Positions 27,431 to 35,571 of a stretch of 64,000 nucleotides of DNA are shown piece after piece. The stretch's first letter is position 1. Each line of letters starts with the position of its first letter. The position numbers and the translations under genes were made by a program. The DNA is from G965215225 sp965215225 (GTDB taxonomy: Bacteria; Pseudomonadota; Gammaproteobacteria; CBDBNL01; JAAOII01), in the NCBI GenBank assembly GCA_965215225.1, contig OZ244039.1, positions 124,001 through 188,000 on the forward strand, in the 5' to 3' direction. Below the pieces are notes generated by a model. It was not told the origin of the DNA. It ran no database searches and saw only the letters and a program-made list of their open reading frames with translations.

Positions 27431-28600
27431 ATGACAGAAAATACTAACATCCGTTCCATCGCCACCATGGCTAGCTTACCAGTCTATGATGAGTTGGTCT
27501 TGTTGCTCCGTTCTATTAAAGTGTTTCATCCAAACATACCGATTTTTATCTCAGCCCAATCAACGGTGAAGAAGAGGCTAGAACAAGAAACCGGGCTGCC
27601 CGCAAACATCACTATAACCTTGGGATTAGAAAAATATGGAAACAAAAATTGGAGGGTATTAAGTGTCCCAGAAGCAATAGAGTTCCTAAGTCAAAAATCT
27701 ATTATCATTGAACAAGCTTTAAAGCACCATCCCAATAGCCTATTTATGGATTCGGATGTCACCATTGCTTCTCCCCTTGGCTTGATTGATGATAGCAAAG
27801 ATCTGGGTCTGACACCAGCTGTTCCAGAGCTCATTACCAAATTCGGCAAGTATAATACCGGGTGGGTCTTCGTTAACAACAAGGAGTTTCCTCACTGGTG
27901 GAAAAATGCAATGGCAAAAGGTTCTTCCCCTTTTATAGAACAACTTTGCTTAAATAATGCTGCCAAATATTTTGACCTGTTCCACTTCCCACCAAATTAT
28001 AATTTTTCTCCCAATAAGCAGCTAAGCCATTCTGGTAATAAGCCAAGAGTACAGCTCCATCGTTTTTTACGAATTAACAGTGATACTGACAAAGGCATAA
28101 CCTATGAGGATAAGCCTCTTATAAGTTTTCACCATCGTTTTAATGGCATTAATTCGCCCTGGGACCATTTTATTATGATGCATCTGTATAAAGGATCACC
28201 AGAGTTGTTTAAGCTAATAAATTCGAGCACAAACTATTCTTTATCTGATAGATCCTTAGCAAAGAATGAGACCTATGTTATTTTCGCTATTCCACTAAAT
28301 AAGTATGTGATTAGAGCCATAGGAAAAAATATACTATTTCTTTACTTATACACTAGATCCACCAAGACTAATATAAGAAGATACTACTATAAACTAGTTC
28401 AAAGAATAGTACTCATCATACTCTACCCTTACTACCTAATAAATGAAGGGATATACTTCTATCATGCTGCCAATCGCCTTACCAATAGAAAACTTAGTCG
28501 GCAAACGCTTATTAAAATCCTAGGGCAAGCATTCTATCATTTTAGTAAAGGAAAACTTCAAAGGCTATTTTCGTATTTTGGGGCAAGAACTCCAAGATAA
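27431..28600 (+). CDS. GT-A fold glycosyltransferase (intact copy)
   Basis: 389 residues. A nucleotide-sugar transferase pattern is visible: N-terminal strand NIRSIATMASLPVYDEL, then PNSLFMDSDVTIASPLGL with the DSD motif at residues 107-109, then the FVNNKEFPHWWKNAMAKGSS and HHRFNGINSPWDHFIMMHLY acceptor-side blocks. The carboxy-terminal ~100 residues, with ILYPYYLINEGIYFYHA, are hydrophobic/aromatic and could contact the membrane. It is the only intact member; its minus-strand paralogue is split by an IS. It is transcribed opposite to the surrounding sulfotransferases, probably from sequence in the inverted-repeat element just upstream. The sugar is unknown. Confidence 0.82.
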   Translation: MTENTNIRSIATMASLPVYDELVLLLRSIKVFHPNIPIFISAQSTVKKRLEQETGLPANITITLGLEKYGNKNWRVLSVPEAIEFLSQKSIIIEQALKHHPNSLFMDSDVTIASPLGLIDDSKDLGLTPAVPELITKFGKYNTGWVFVNNKEFPHWWKNAMAKGSSPFIEQLCLNNAAKYFDLFHFPPNYNFSPNKQLSHSGNKPRVQLHRFLRINSDTDKGITYEDKPLISFHHRFNGINSPWDHFIMMHLYKGSPELFKLINSSTNYSLSDRSLAKNETYVIFAIPLNKYVIRAIGKNILFLYLYTRSTKTNIRRYYYKLVQRIVLIILYPYYLINEGIYFYHAANRLTNRKLSRQTLIKILGQAFYHFSKGKLQRLFSYFGARTPR

Positions 28601-28604
28601 TCCT

Positions 28605-28830
28605 TAGGGCGGTTTCGGGTAAAAGAGCATTGTATACACCTTTCAGAGAAAGAACGATATATGGTAGAAGAAATCAAAAAAGACGGAGTAGCTTGGCGAA
28701 AGATTACACAGAGGACTTTCTTTAAACTCTTCGGGTCAGATAGATTCAACCAAGAAGAAACAAACTTATCAAATGGATTACGGACATAAAGACCCAGACT
28801 AGAGCTAGCAACCCTATTTATAAGATATCA
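28605..28830. pseudogene. IS30 remnant joined to a sulfotransferase remnant
   Basis: 28612-28715 resembles the transposase start (GGGTAAAAGAGCATTGTATA ... GAAAGAACGATATATGGTAG). It then joins a minus-strand sulfotransferase fragment, 28718-28830, coding in pieces for the DPNRKEF/HRF region, VRNPFDKF and finally ISYKYR with the upstream AAAGGATCAAATG leader. Large internal deletions removed the PAPS loop. It is probably the remains of a sixth sulfotransferase gene. Confidence 0.75.
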
Positions 28831-28853
28831 TTTGATCCTTTCCTTGAGATACC

Positions 28854-29849
28854 TCATTGAATCCTATTAGTCTGACCTCTTAAATATTGTCTCACTCTAT
28901 AGGCAATGTCATACAACCCGAAAAACGTAAGAGCCGGAAAAACAGAACAGAACTTAATAACCCTTCCACTGATAAGTTTTCTATCCCAGAAAGATTTAAC
29001 CAAAAAGATAAGCCGCCGTTGGCAAGCCATTAAAGTATCCAAGACTGAACCCTTCATACTATTGGCATATCTTGTCCGAGCTACCTCCTCATTATAAAGA
29101 GGATTTAAAACGCTCAACTTCCCAGCCTCTTCAAAATCATAACCCAATAGCTCCAAATCATCCGCATAGATTTCTTCTACCAGCCGTCTTGTGGGCTTGT
29201 CATAATAGTCCCTATAATGTCTCTTCTCATTTTCCTTTGCTCTGCGGCTTAAGGAAACATTGTCTTTGAACAATTTATATTGGGGCGCACCTAGTATATT
29301 CATCACGCAGCGCAAATCTTCCTCTAGGGTTTCATATCTCCCAATGAAAGAACAGGGGGCGCTGTTGCATCGCTTGACACCAAAATAGTACTCAGGGTTA
29401 TAATCCAACAAAAAATCTTTTTGGTATCTACAATGATGGCCTTCATACCAAAGGTCACAAAGAGGCACCCTATGAGGCCCCATTTCTCTATCTGAAGAAA
29501 GAGAAGTAGATGACCAATAGATTAATAGATCCTTAACAAGCTCCGCATACTCCTTTAGACTATGATTGCGCATTGGGCTCTCTTTAAACTCTTTCCTGTT
29601 AGGATCAAATCGATGCAACCAAGCAGAGACAAACTTGTCAAATGGATTACGGACAAAAGCAAAAGTGAAATAGGTGGGAAACATATTAATGCAGCGAGGA
29701 AGCCTATCAAGATGAGCAGCTATGTAGGAGAGGTCTAAATAGGGTTGCATAGGATGCCCTCCCAAAAAATTCCCGAAATAGTTTCTTATGCTAGTGCTGG
29801 CATTCTTAGGAATGCGAACATATATACATCTATATTTATAAGATATCAT
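28854..29849 (-). CDS. Carbohydrate sulfotransferase, paralogue 4
   Basis: 331 residues. PAPS loop PKNASTS (residues ~13-19), 3'-phosphate site FVRNPFDKFVSAWLHRF. From about residue 75 to 190 it is almost identical to paralogue 2, but its N-terminal segment (NFLGGHPMQPYLDLSYIAAH) and the post-DNVSLSRR segment (AKENEKRHYRDYYDK) are its own, a mosaic pattern. It ends with a hydrophobic anchor followed by YRVRQYLRGQTNRIQ, nearly shared with paralogue 5. Translation starts at ATG after GGAAAGGGTCAG. Confidence 0.87.
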   Translation of the reverse strand: MISYKYRCIYVRIPKNASTSIRNYFGNFLGGHPMQPYLDLSYIAAHLDRLPRCINMFPTYFTFAFVRNPFDKFVSAWLHRFDPNRKEFKESPMRNHSLKEYAELVKDLLIYWSSTSLSSDREMGPHRVPLCDLWYEGHHCRYQKDFLLDYNPEYYFGVKRCNSAPCSFIGRYETLEEDLRCVMNILGAPQYKLFKDNVSLSRRAKENEKRHYRDYYDKPTRRLVEEIYADDLELLGYDFEEAGKLSVLNPLYNEEVARTRYANSMKGSVLDTLMACQRRLIFLVKSFWDRKLISGRVIKFCSVFPALTFFGLYDIAYRVRQYLRGQTNRIQ

Positions 29850-29886
29850 CTGACCCTTTCCTTTAAATACTTAAATAGAAAACTCC

Positions 29887-30882
29887 TCATTGAATCCTAC
29901 CAGTCCGACCTTTTAGATATCGTCTCATTCTATAGGCAATGTCATGCAAGCCGACAAATGTAAGAAGCGGCAAAATAAAAAAGAACTTAATAACCCTGCT
30001 GCTGATAAATTTTCTATCCCAGAAAGACTTAACGAAAAAGATAGACCGCCATTGGCAAGCCTTTAAAGCATCCAAGACTGAGTTCTTCATACTATGGGCA
30101 TATCTTGCCCGAGCCACCTCCTCATCATAAAGAGGACTTAGACCGCTTGGCTTGCCAGCCTCTTCAAAATCATACCCAAATAGTTCCAAATCATCTGCAT
30201 AGATATCCTCTACCAACCGTCTTGTTGGCTTGTCATAATAGTCACTATAATGCCTCTTTTTACCTTCTCTTACTCTTCGGTTTAAAGAAATATTGGCCTT
30301 GGGTAGCTTATGATTGGGCGAACCTAGTATATCCAGCAAGCAGCTAAAATCCCTCTCTAGGTTTTCATATCTCCCAATGAAAGAACAAGGAGCCTTGGTG
30401 CATTGCTTGACATCATGATAGGAGTTGAGATCATGAACCAACAAAAAATCCTTTTGGCGGATAAAATGATGCCTTTCAAATTTAAGGTCAAGAAAAGGCA
30501 TCTTGTGGGGTCCTATTTCTTTATCCGAAGGAAAGGAAATAGACGACTGATAGATTAATAGCTCCTTAGCAAGCTCCGCATACTCCCTTAGACTATGATT
30601 ATATCTAGGTGTTTGATTAAATGGCCACCTAGTAGTATCAAATCGATGCAACCAGGTAGAAACAAATCTATCGAATGGATTGCGAACAAATGTAAAAGTG
30701 AAATAAGTAGGGAACATATTAATACAATGCGGAAGTCTATCAAGATAAGCGCCTACATAGGAGTGGCCTAAACAGATTTCTATATTATGTCCTGCCATGA
30801 AATTCTTGAAATATTCTCTTATGCTAATGCTGGCAGTCTTGGGATTGTGAATATATATACATCTATACTTATAAGATATCAT
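29887..30882 (-). CDS. Carbohydrate sulfotransferase, paralogue 5
   Basis: 331 residues and the most diverged copy: PAPS loop PKTASIS, with Ile replacing the usual Ser/Thr; FDTTRWPFNQTPRYNHSLRE in place of FDPNRxxFxxxPMxNHSL; and IGPHKMPFLDLKFERHH in place of MGPHRVPLCDL. The 3'-phosphate site FVRNPFDRFVSTWLHRF is intact. It is first in the minus-strand row with paralogue 4 (37 nt apart). Acceptor-site divergence with a conserved cofactor site suggests a different sulfation position or substrate rather than decay. Confidence 0.84.
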   Translation of the reverse strand: MISYKYRCIYIHNPKTASISIREYFKNFMAGHNIEICLGHSYVGAYLDRLPHCINMFPTYFTFTFVRNPFDRFVSTWLHRFDTTRWPFNQTPRYNHSLREYAELAKELLIYQSSISFPSDKEIGPHKMPFLDLKFERHHFIRQKDFLLVHDLNSYHDVKQCTKAPCSFIGRYENLERDFSCLLDILGSPNHKLPKANISLNRRVREGKKRHYSDYYDKPTRRLVEDIYADDLELFGYDFEEAGKPSGLSPLYDEEVARARYAHSMKNSVLDALKACQWRSIFFVKSFWDRKFISSRVIKFFFILPLLTFVGLHDIAYRMRRYLKGRTGRIQ

Positions 30883-30996
30883 CTGATAGTTTCCTTGCTA
30901 AAAAATGCGCCTTAGGGATTGTGAATAAATATTTATTATACTCCTTCAAGCAAAGTCAGCGCACCCAAATCCGATGCTGTTGCCGCATTTCAATAA

Positions 30997-32595
30997 CTAA
31001 AAACTATATTCTAGCCCTATCCTCATTCCTATAGTTAAGCCGGCCGGTTCCAGTTCGCGATCACTGCCAGCTGGGGCATTCTCTCCATCCTCAGAGCGGG
31101 CTTGAGAAGCATAGACGAAATTGCTGAGATACTGAAACGCCTCCAACGAGACGCCATACTTCAACGAATCATAAAAATCATTGGCATAATAAAGGCTCCC
31201 GCCAAAAGCAAAACTAAGAAAACCAGCTATAGCGCCGATAGTATGTTGTTGGCGAAGACCAAATTCACGCCCGACATTGAAGGCGGGAAGCACATTGCCA
31301 AAAGGTCCACCGTCTTCTTCCGGAAAGGCCGCATCCTGTAAGCCAATCGCCTTGTCTGCCCGCCGTCCGAAATAATCGAAATATATCAGATAGACATTAA
31401 AGAAGTTCCTATCACCATAGTAGTCAAACCCCCAGGCAACAATATACTGATCCGCCGCCACAGTCAAACGATTATTATTATCCATCTGAATGAAATCGCG
31501 ATAATCTCGTTGCGCTGGGCTCATCGCTGATTCAGTAATCGCTTCAAATCTTAAAGGAAAAGTGGCTGGCTCGGCTAGGATCTCAAACTTGATATTAAAT
31601 CTATCAAGCGGAACTGATAGTTCAAAGCCATAGGCGAGCCTTCGCTCAATAGTCGGCAGGGTCTCACTATAGAACCACTTCTCAACTTCCCCACCCCGCC
31701 CACCTTCACCGCCTCCCCCACCTCCAACGCTCCTCACTGTCCCCTCCCTAAGAATTGCCACATCACTGCCAAACACAAAGGCGTTATAGCCTTGATAAAC
31801 AGTCCAACCATAAACTATCTTAGGGCTAGTATATATCAAGCGAAGCAAATACTGAGATTCGTCGGCCGGAACATCCAGCCGAACCGCCACATTATCACCG
31901 CAGTCGCCAGCTTCATAGTCGTCATAGGTTTGGCAAGCTGGCTCTAGCAGCGGATTAAAATACTGCTCTGGGGATGCCTGGGCTACATCCAAAAGAGCAT
32001 CACTAGTGAGAGAAGGAAAGTAAACCGTTTCAAGCAACCAGTTGCCGAAGGCAAAATCATTCCGCACTGCCAGCTGCGGCAGACGATAGTCTGCTTTATT
32101 GTAGGTAAGGCGAGTATTAGTAACATCCACTGGCAAGACAAAATCAACTGGCGAGAAGATATCAAATTGACCTATAGTGATGGCTTGCCGCCCGAAGGCG
32201 AAATCCCAGTATTCAGTCGGTGCCAATTTAATATATGCCTCGCGCCATTCATTATCCATCACCTCAAAAGACTGGGTCGGGCCAGGGTCGCCATCCTCGC
32301 CACGAGCCAGAGTCAGATCCACCTTTGAAGCATAGCCAATATATTCTGCCACCACTAGTCCGTCCCGCCAGTCCTCTTGATAGCGCAGCCGCAACTGGAG
32401 ATTAGACCGACTGTTATCTGCATCGCCCAGACCGGCTTCACTGGCTATAAAATTACCGCCAAAATGCTTGGTCAGATAACTAGTTGGCCCTTCCTCTGCC
32501 TCCTCAATCACTATAAATGACAAGGTTTCATTTTCTGCCATCGAGAAAGATGACGACAAGAGAACAAATATGCCAACAAAAGAACGACTTTTCAT
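30997..32595 (-). CDS. Outer-membrane beta-barrel protein, DUF1302-like
   Basis: 532 residues with a signal peptide (cleavage after ...SFSMA, residue 20) and a terminal ...GLEYSF, the Phe-ending signal used for outer-membrane assembly. Near residue 132 FAFGRQAITIGQFDIFSPVD matches the GRQ...WG..D...P.D pattern of DUF1302 barrels. Alternating aromatic strands fill the rest. A Gly-rich loop, GGGGGGEGGRGGE (~295-307), and the acidic EEDGGPFG loop are probably extracellular. DUF1302 proteins are often encoded near DUF1329 partners; none is seen here. Substrate unknown; it could export or import hydrophobic compounds. Confidence 0.75.
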   Translation of the reverse strand: MKSRSFVGIFVLLSSSFSMAENETLSFIVIEEAEEGPTSYLTKHFGGNFIASEAGLGDADNSRSNLQLRLRYQEDWRDGLVVAEYIGYASKVDLTLARGEDGDPGPTQSFEVMDNEWREAYIKLAPTEYWDFAFGRQAITIGQFDIFSPVDFVLPVDVTNTRLTYNKADYRLPQLAVRNDFAFGNWLLETVYFPSLTSDALLDVAQASPEQYFNPLLEPACQTYDDYEAGDCGDNVAVRLDVPADESQYLLRLIYTSPKIVYGWTVYQGYNAFVFGSDVAILREGTVRSVGGGGGGEGGRGGEVEKWFYSETLPTIERRLAYGFELSVPLDRFNIKFEILAEPATFPLRFEAITESAMSPAQRDYRDFIQMDNNNRLTVAADQYIVAWGFDYYGDRNFFNVYLIYFDYFGRRADKAIGLQDAAFPEEDGGPFGNVLPAFNVGREFGLRQQHTIGAIAGFLSFAFGGSLYYANDFYDSLKYGVSLEAFQYLSNFVYASQARSEDGENAPAGSDRELEPAGLTIGMRIGLEYSF

Positions 32596-32744
32596 TATCT
32601 TAATAAGAATATCAAATACAAAAGGAGTTGTGACTCATTATAATTCAACAAAATGAGCGGGGATTAAAACAAGGAAACAGAGGAAACAAGAAAGCAAAGG
32701 AAACAAGGAAACAAGAAAACAAAGAAAACAGAAAGAGAATGAAA

Positions 32745-34195
32745 CCCACTATAATTACTTTATTATGACAAACCGAAAAGAACCATTATGACAAGGAGAG
32801 AAGGAGCAACCAAGCACCTGCTCAAAGAAGAGTCTTATTTCATCAAACGGCAGCTAAGAAGCTATGCTGGCGCCCTATAATTGCTTCATTATGACAAGGA
32901 GAGAAGGAGCATGACAAAGCAAGAAGAAAGAGCATGACAAGGCGAGAGGAAAGAGCATGACCAGGAGAGAAGGGAGAGAAGCAACAACCAAGCACCTGCT
33001 CAAAGAAGAGTCTTATTTCATCAAACGGCAGCTAAGAAGCTATGCTGGCGCCCTATAATTGCTTCATTATGACAAGAGGAGGAGCATGACAAGGAGAAGA
33101 AAGAGCATGACAAAGCAAGAAGAAAGAGCATGACCAGGAGAGAAGGGAGAGAAGCAACAACCAAATACCTGCTCAAAGAAGAGTCTTATTTTATCAAACG
33201 GCAGCTAAGAAGCTATGCTGGCGCCCTATAATTGCTTCATTATGACAAAGCGAGAAGGAGCATGACAAAGCAAGAGGAAAGAGCATGACCAGGAGAGGAA
33301 AGAGCATGACAAAGCAAGAGGAAGGAGCATGACAAAGCGAGAGAAAGGAGCATGACCAGGCGAGAGGAAAGAGCATGACAAAGCAAGAGGAAAGAGCATG
33401 ACCAGGAGAGAAGGGAGAGAAGCAACAACCAAGCACCCGCTCAAAGAAGAGTCTTATTTTATCAAACGGCAGCTAAGGAGATATGCTGGCGCCCTATAAT
33501 TGCTTCATTATGACAAGGAGAGAAGCAACAACCAAGCACCCGCTCAAAGAAGAGTCTTATTTTATCAAACGGCAGCTAAGAAGCTATGCTGGCGCCTTAT
33601 AATTGCTTCATTATGACAAGGAGAGAAGGAGCATGACAAAGCGAGAAGAAAGAGCATGACCAGGCGAGAGGAAAGAGCATGACCAGGAGAGAAGGGAGAG
33701 AAGGGAGAGAAGGAACAACCAAATACCTGCTCAAAGAAGAGTCTTATTTTATCAAACGGCAGCTAAGGAGATATGCTGGCGCCCTATAATTGCTTCATTA
33801 TGACAAGGAGAGAAGGAGCAACCAAGCACCTGCTCAAAGAAGAGTCTTATTTTATCAAACGGCAGCTAAGGAGATATGCTGGCGCCCTATAATTGCTTCA
33901 TTATGACAAAGCGAGGAGGAGCATGACAAAGCAAGAGGAAAGAGCATGACAAAGCAAGAAGAAAGAGCATGACAAAGCAAGAGGAAAGAGCATGACAAAA
34001 CAAGAGGAAGGAGCATGACAAAGCAAGAGGAAAGAGCATGACAAAGCGAGAGAAAGGAGCATGACAAAGCAAGAGGAAAGAGCATGACAAAGCAAGAGGA
34101 AGGAGCATGACCAGGAGAGAAGAAGGAACAACCAAATACCTGCTCAAAGAAGAGTCTTATTTTATCAAACGGCAGCTAAGGAGATATGCTGGCGC
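32745..34195 (+). repeat. Array of copies of the permease 5' end with its promoter
   Basis: Eight copies, counting the gene itself, of a ~95-bp block that starts in ATGACAAGGAGAG and runs through CTCAAAGAAGAGTCTTATTT to TATGCTGGCGCCCTATAATT. The blocks sit near 32788, 32960, 33140, 33420, 33510, 33700, 33800 and 34107. Each truncated copy is closed by the TAA inside its TATAAT and followed by GCTTCATTATGACA, a new start. Between blocks the first codons are expanded as 18-21-bp units (GAGCATGACAAAGCAAGAGG). The first truncated copy, 32788-32880, encodes 30 residues beginning MTRREGATKHLLKEES. The unit carries both a -10-like box and a start codon, so each could be a mini transcription unit. 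Confidence 0.93.
33888..33893 (+). promoter_or_regulatory. Last of eight repeated TATAAT boxes before the permease
   Basis: TATAAT occurs at 32749, 32876, 33054, 33227, 33495, 33598, 33785 and 33888, each 9-10 nt ahead of an ATG. A start site 6-7 nt after the box would give nearly leaderless mRNAs. The last one lies 219 nt before the permease start at 34107. No clear -35 element is present in the conserved block. Confidence 0.45.
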
Positions 34196-35567
34196 CTGGT
34201 CGCTCTGGTCTTTGGGAGTGGCGGCCGTAATAGCCGGCAACTTTTATGGCTGGAACTTTGGTCTTGCCGCTGGCGGCTTCGGTGGGATGCTAGTGGCAAC
34301 CCTAGTGATAGCGATCGCCTATATATGTATGTGCTTCTCCCTAGCCGAGCTCTCGCCAGCTCTGCCGCATACTGGCGGCGGCTATTCATTTGCTCGCACC
34401 GCGATGGGACCCTTGGGCGGCTTCATTACGGGGCTTGGCGAGTCAATCAAATACATCCTCACGCCAGCGGTCATAGTAGTTGGCATAGGAAGCTACCTAG
34501 ACACCATCTTCTCTCATTCCTTTGGCATAACCCTAGCCCCTCCCATCTGGTGGCTCATCACCTATGGCATTTTTGTTGCCATTAATCTTCTCGGCGCCGA
34601 GATTAGCTTCAAGTTCACTGTCTTCATTACTTTTCTTGCCCTGCTGGTATTGTTGCTCTTTTGGATAGGCACCATCCGATACATTCAGTGGGAAAATGCT
34701 TACAATATCGCCCCTCAGCTTGGTGCTTCCCTCTTCTTGCCTTTTGGTTGGAAAGGGATTGCGGCTGCTTTGCCATTCGCATTCTGGTTCTACCTTGCCA
34801 TTGAACTATTGCCCTTGGCAGCTGAAGAGACACAAGAGCCCCACATCAACATACCCAAGGGACTGTTATGGGGCATAGCAACCCTAGTGGTTGTTTCCTT
34901 TCTTACCTTAATACTCAGCTCCAGCATTGCACCTGGCGCGGCCGGGCTGAGCAATTCAGCCCAACCTTTGTTCATCGCTTTCAAGACCATCTTCGGCACT
35001 AGTATCAACGCATCATTTCTTTCCTTAATAGTGGTCCTAGGGCTTATCGCAAGTTTTCATACCATCATCTATGCCCATAGCCGCAACATCTTTGCTCTCA
35101 GTCGGGCTGGTTATTATCCCAAATGGCTATCTCACACCAATCAAAAGAGCAAAAGCCCTTATGCTGCTCTCATAGCTGGGGCGATCCTCGGTTATCTAAT
35201 GGCTCTGATGATAGAATTTGACAGCCAGCTCTTTGGCGATCTTCCCGTAGGTGCAACCCTCCTAGGCATGGCGGTTTTTGGCGCCCTCATATCCTATATC
35301 ATGCAGATGCTATCCTTTATTCTTTTAAGGCGCAATCAGGCTTATATCACTCGTCCTTTCATCAGCCCGCTCGGCAGTTTCGGTGCCTTTGTGGCATTGG
35401 TAATTTTTTGTGTCGCGCTGATTACTCTGCTAAGCATCTATTTGCAAGGTATCTATGGCTGCCTCATCTGGTTCGCTATAGGCCTAGCCTATTTCTTCCT
35501 TTATGCTCGCCGCCGAATGATACTATCGCCAGAGGAAGAATTTGCTTTGAACAATCGCATCAAATAG
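34107..35567 (+). CDS. eat: APC-family permease, ethanolamine-type
   Basis: 486 residues with about 12 membrane helices, taking up a small amine or amino acid by cation symport or exchange. The N-terminal helix WSLGVAAVIAGNFYGWNFGLAAGGFGGM carries the glycine-rich substrate segment of APC transporters; the GGGYSFARTAMGPLGGFITGLGESIKY stretch and LPLAAEETQEPHINIPKG resemble ethanolamine permeases (Eat type). The start is the first in-frame ATG after a stop at 34062, preceded by GGAAGGAGC. Upstream copies of its 5' end could compete for ribosomes or act as leader peptides. No eut genes lie nearby. An amino-acid permease of the same superfamily is the alternative. Confidence 0.82.
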   Translation: MTRREEGTTKYLLKEESYFIKRQLRRYAGAWSLWSLGVAAVIAGNFYGWNFGLAAGGFGGMLVATLVIAIAYICMCFSLAELSPALPHTGGGYSFARTAMGPLGGFITGLGESIKYILTPAVIVVGIGSYLDTIFSHSFGITLAPPIWWLITYGIFVAINLLGAEISFKFTVFITFLALLVLLLFWIGTIRYIQWENAYNIAPQLGASLFLPFGWKGIAAALPFAFWFYLAIELLPLAAEETQEPHINIPKGLLWGIATLVVVSFLTLILSSSIAPGAAGLSNSAQPLFIAFKTIFGTSINASFLSLIVVLGLIASFHTIIYAHSRNIFALSRAGYYPKWLSHTNQKSKSPYAALIAGAILGYLMALMIEFDSQLFGDLPVGATLLGMAVFGALISYIMQMLSFILLRRNQAYITRPFISPLGSFGAFVALVIFCVALITLLSIYLQGIYGCLIWFAIGLAYFFLYARRRMILSPEEEFALNNRIK

Positions 35568-35571
35568 CACC

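Noticed and set aside
33194..34147. Minus-strand Leu/Ser/Cys-rich membrane-like ORFs
   Set aside because: They read the complement of the GAGCATGACAAAGCAAGAGG repeat; three frames are open at once, typical of a short tandem repeat and not of coding.
32745..34195. CRISPR-like or phage-derived repeat array
   Set aside because: The repeated block is permease coding sequence with its start codon; the segments between are expansions of the same codons, not spacers.
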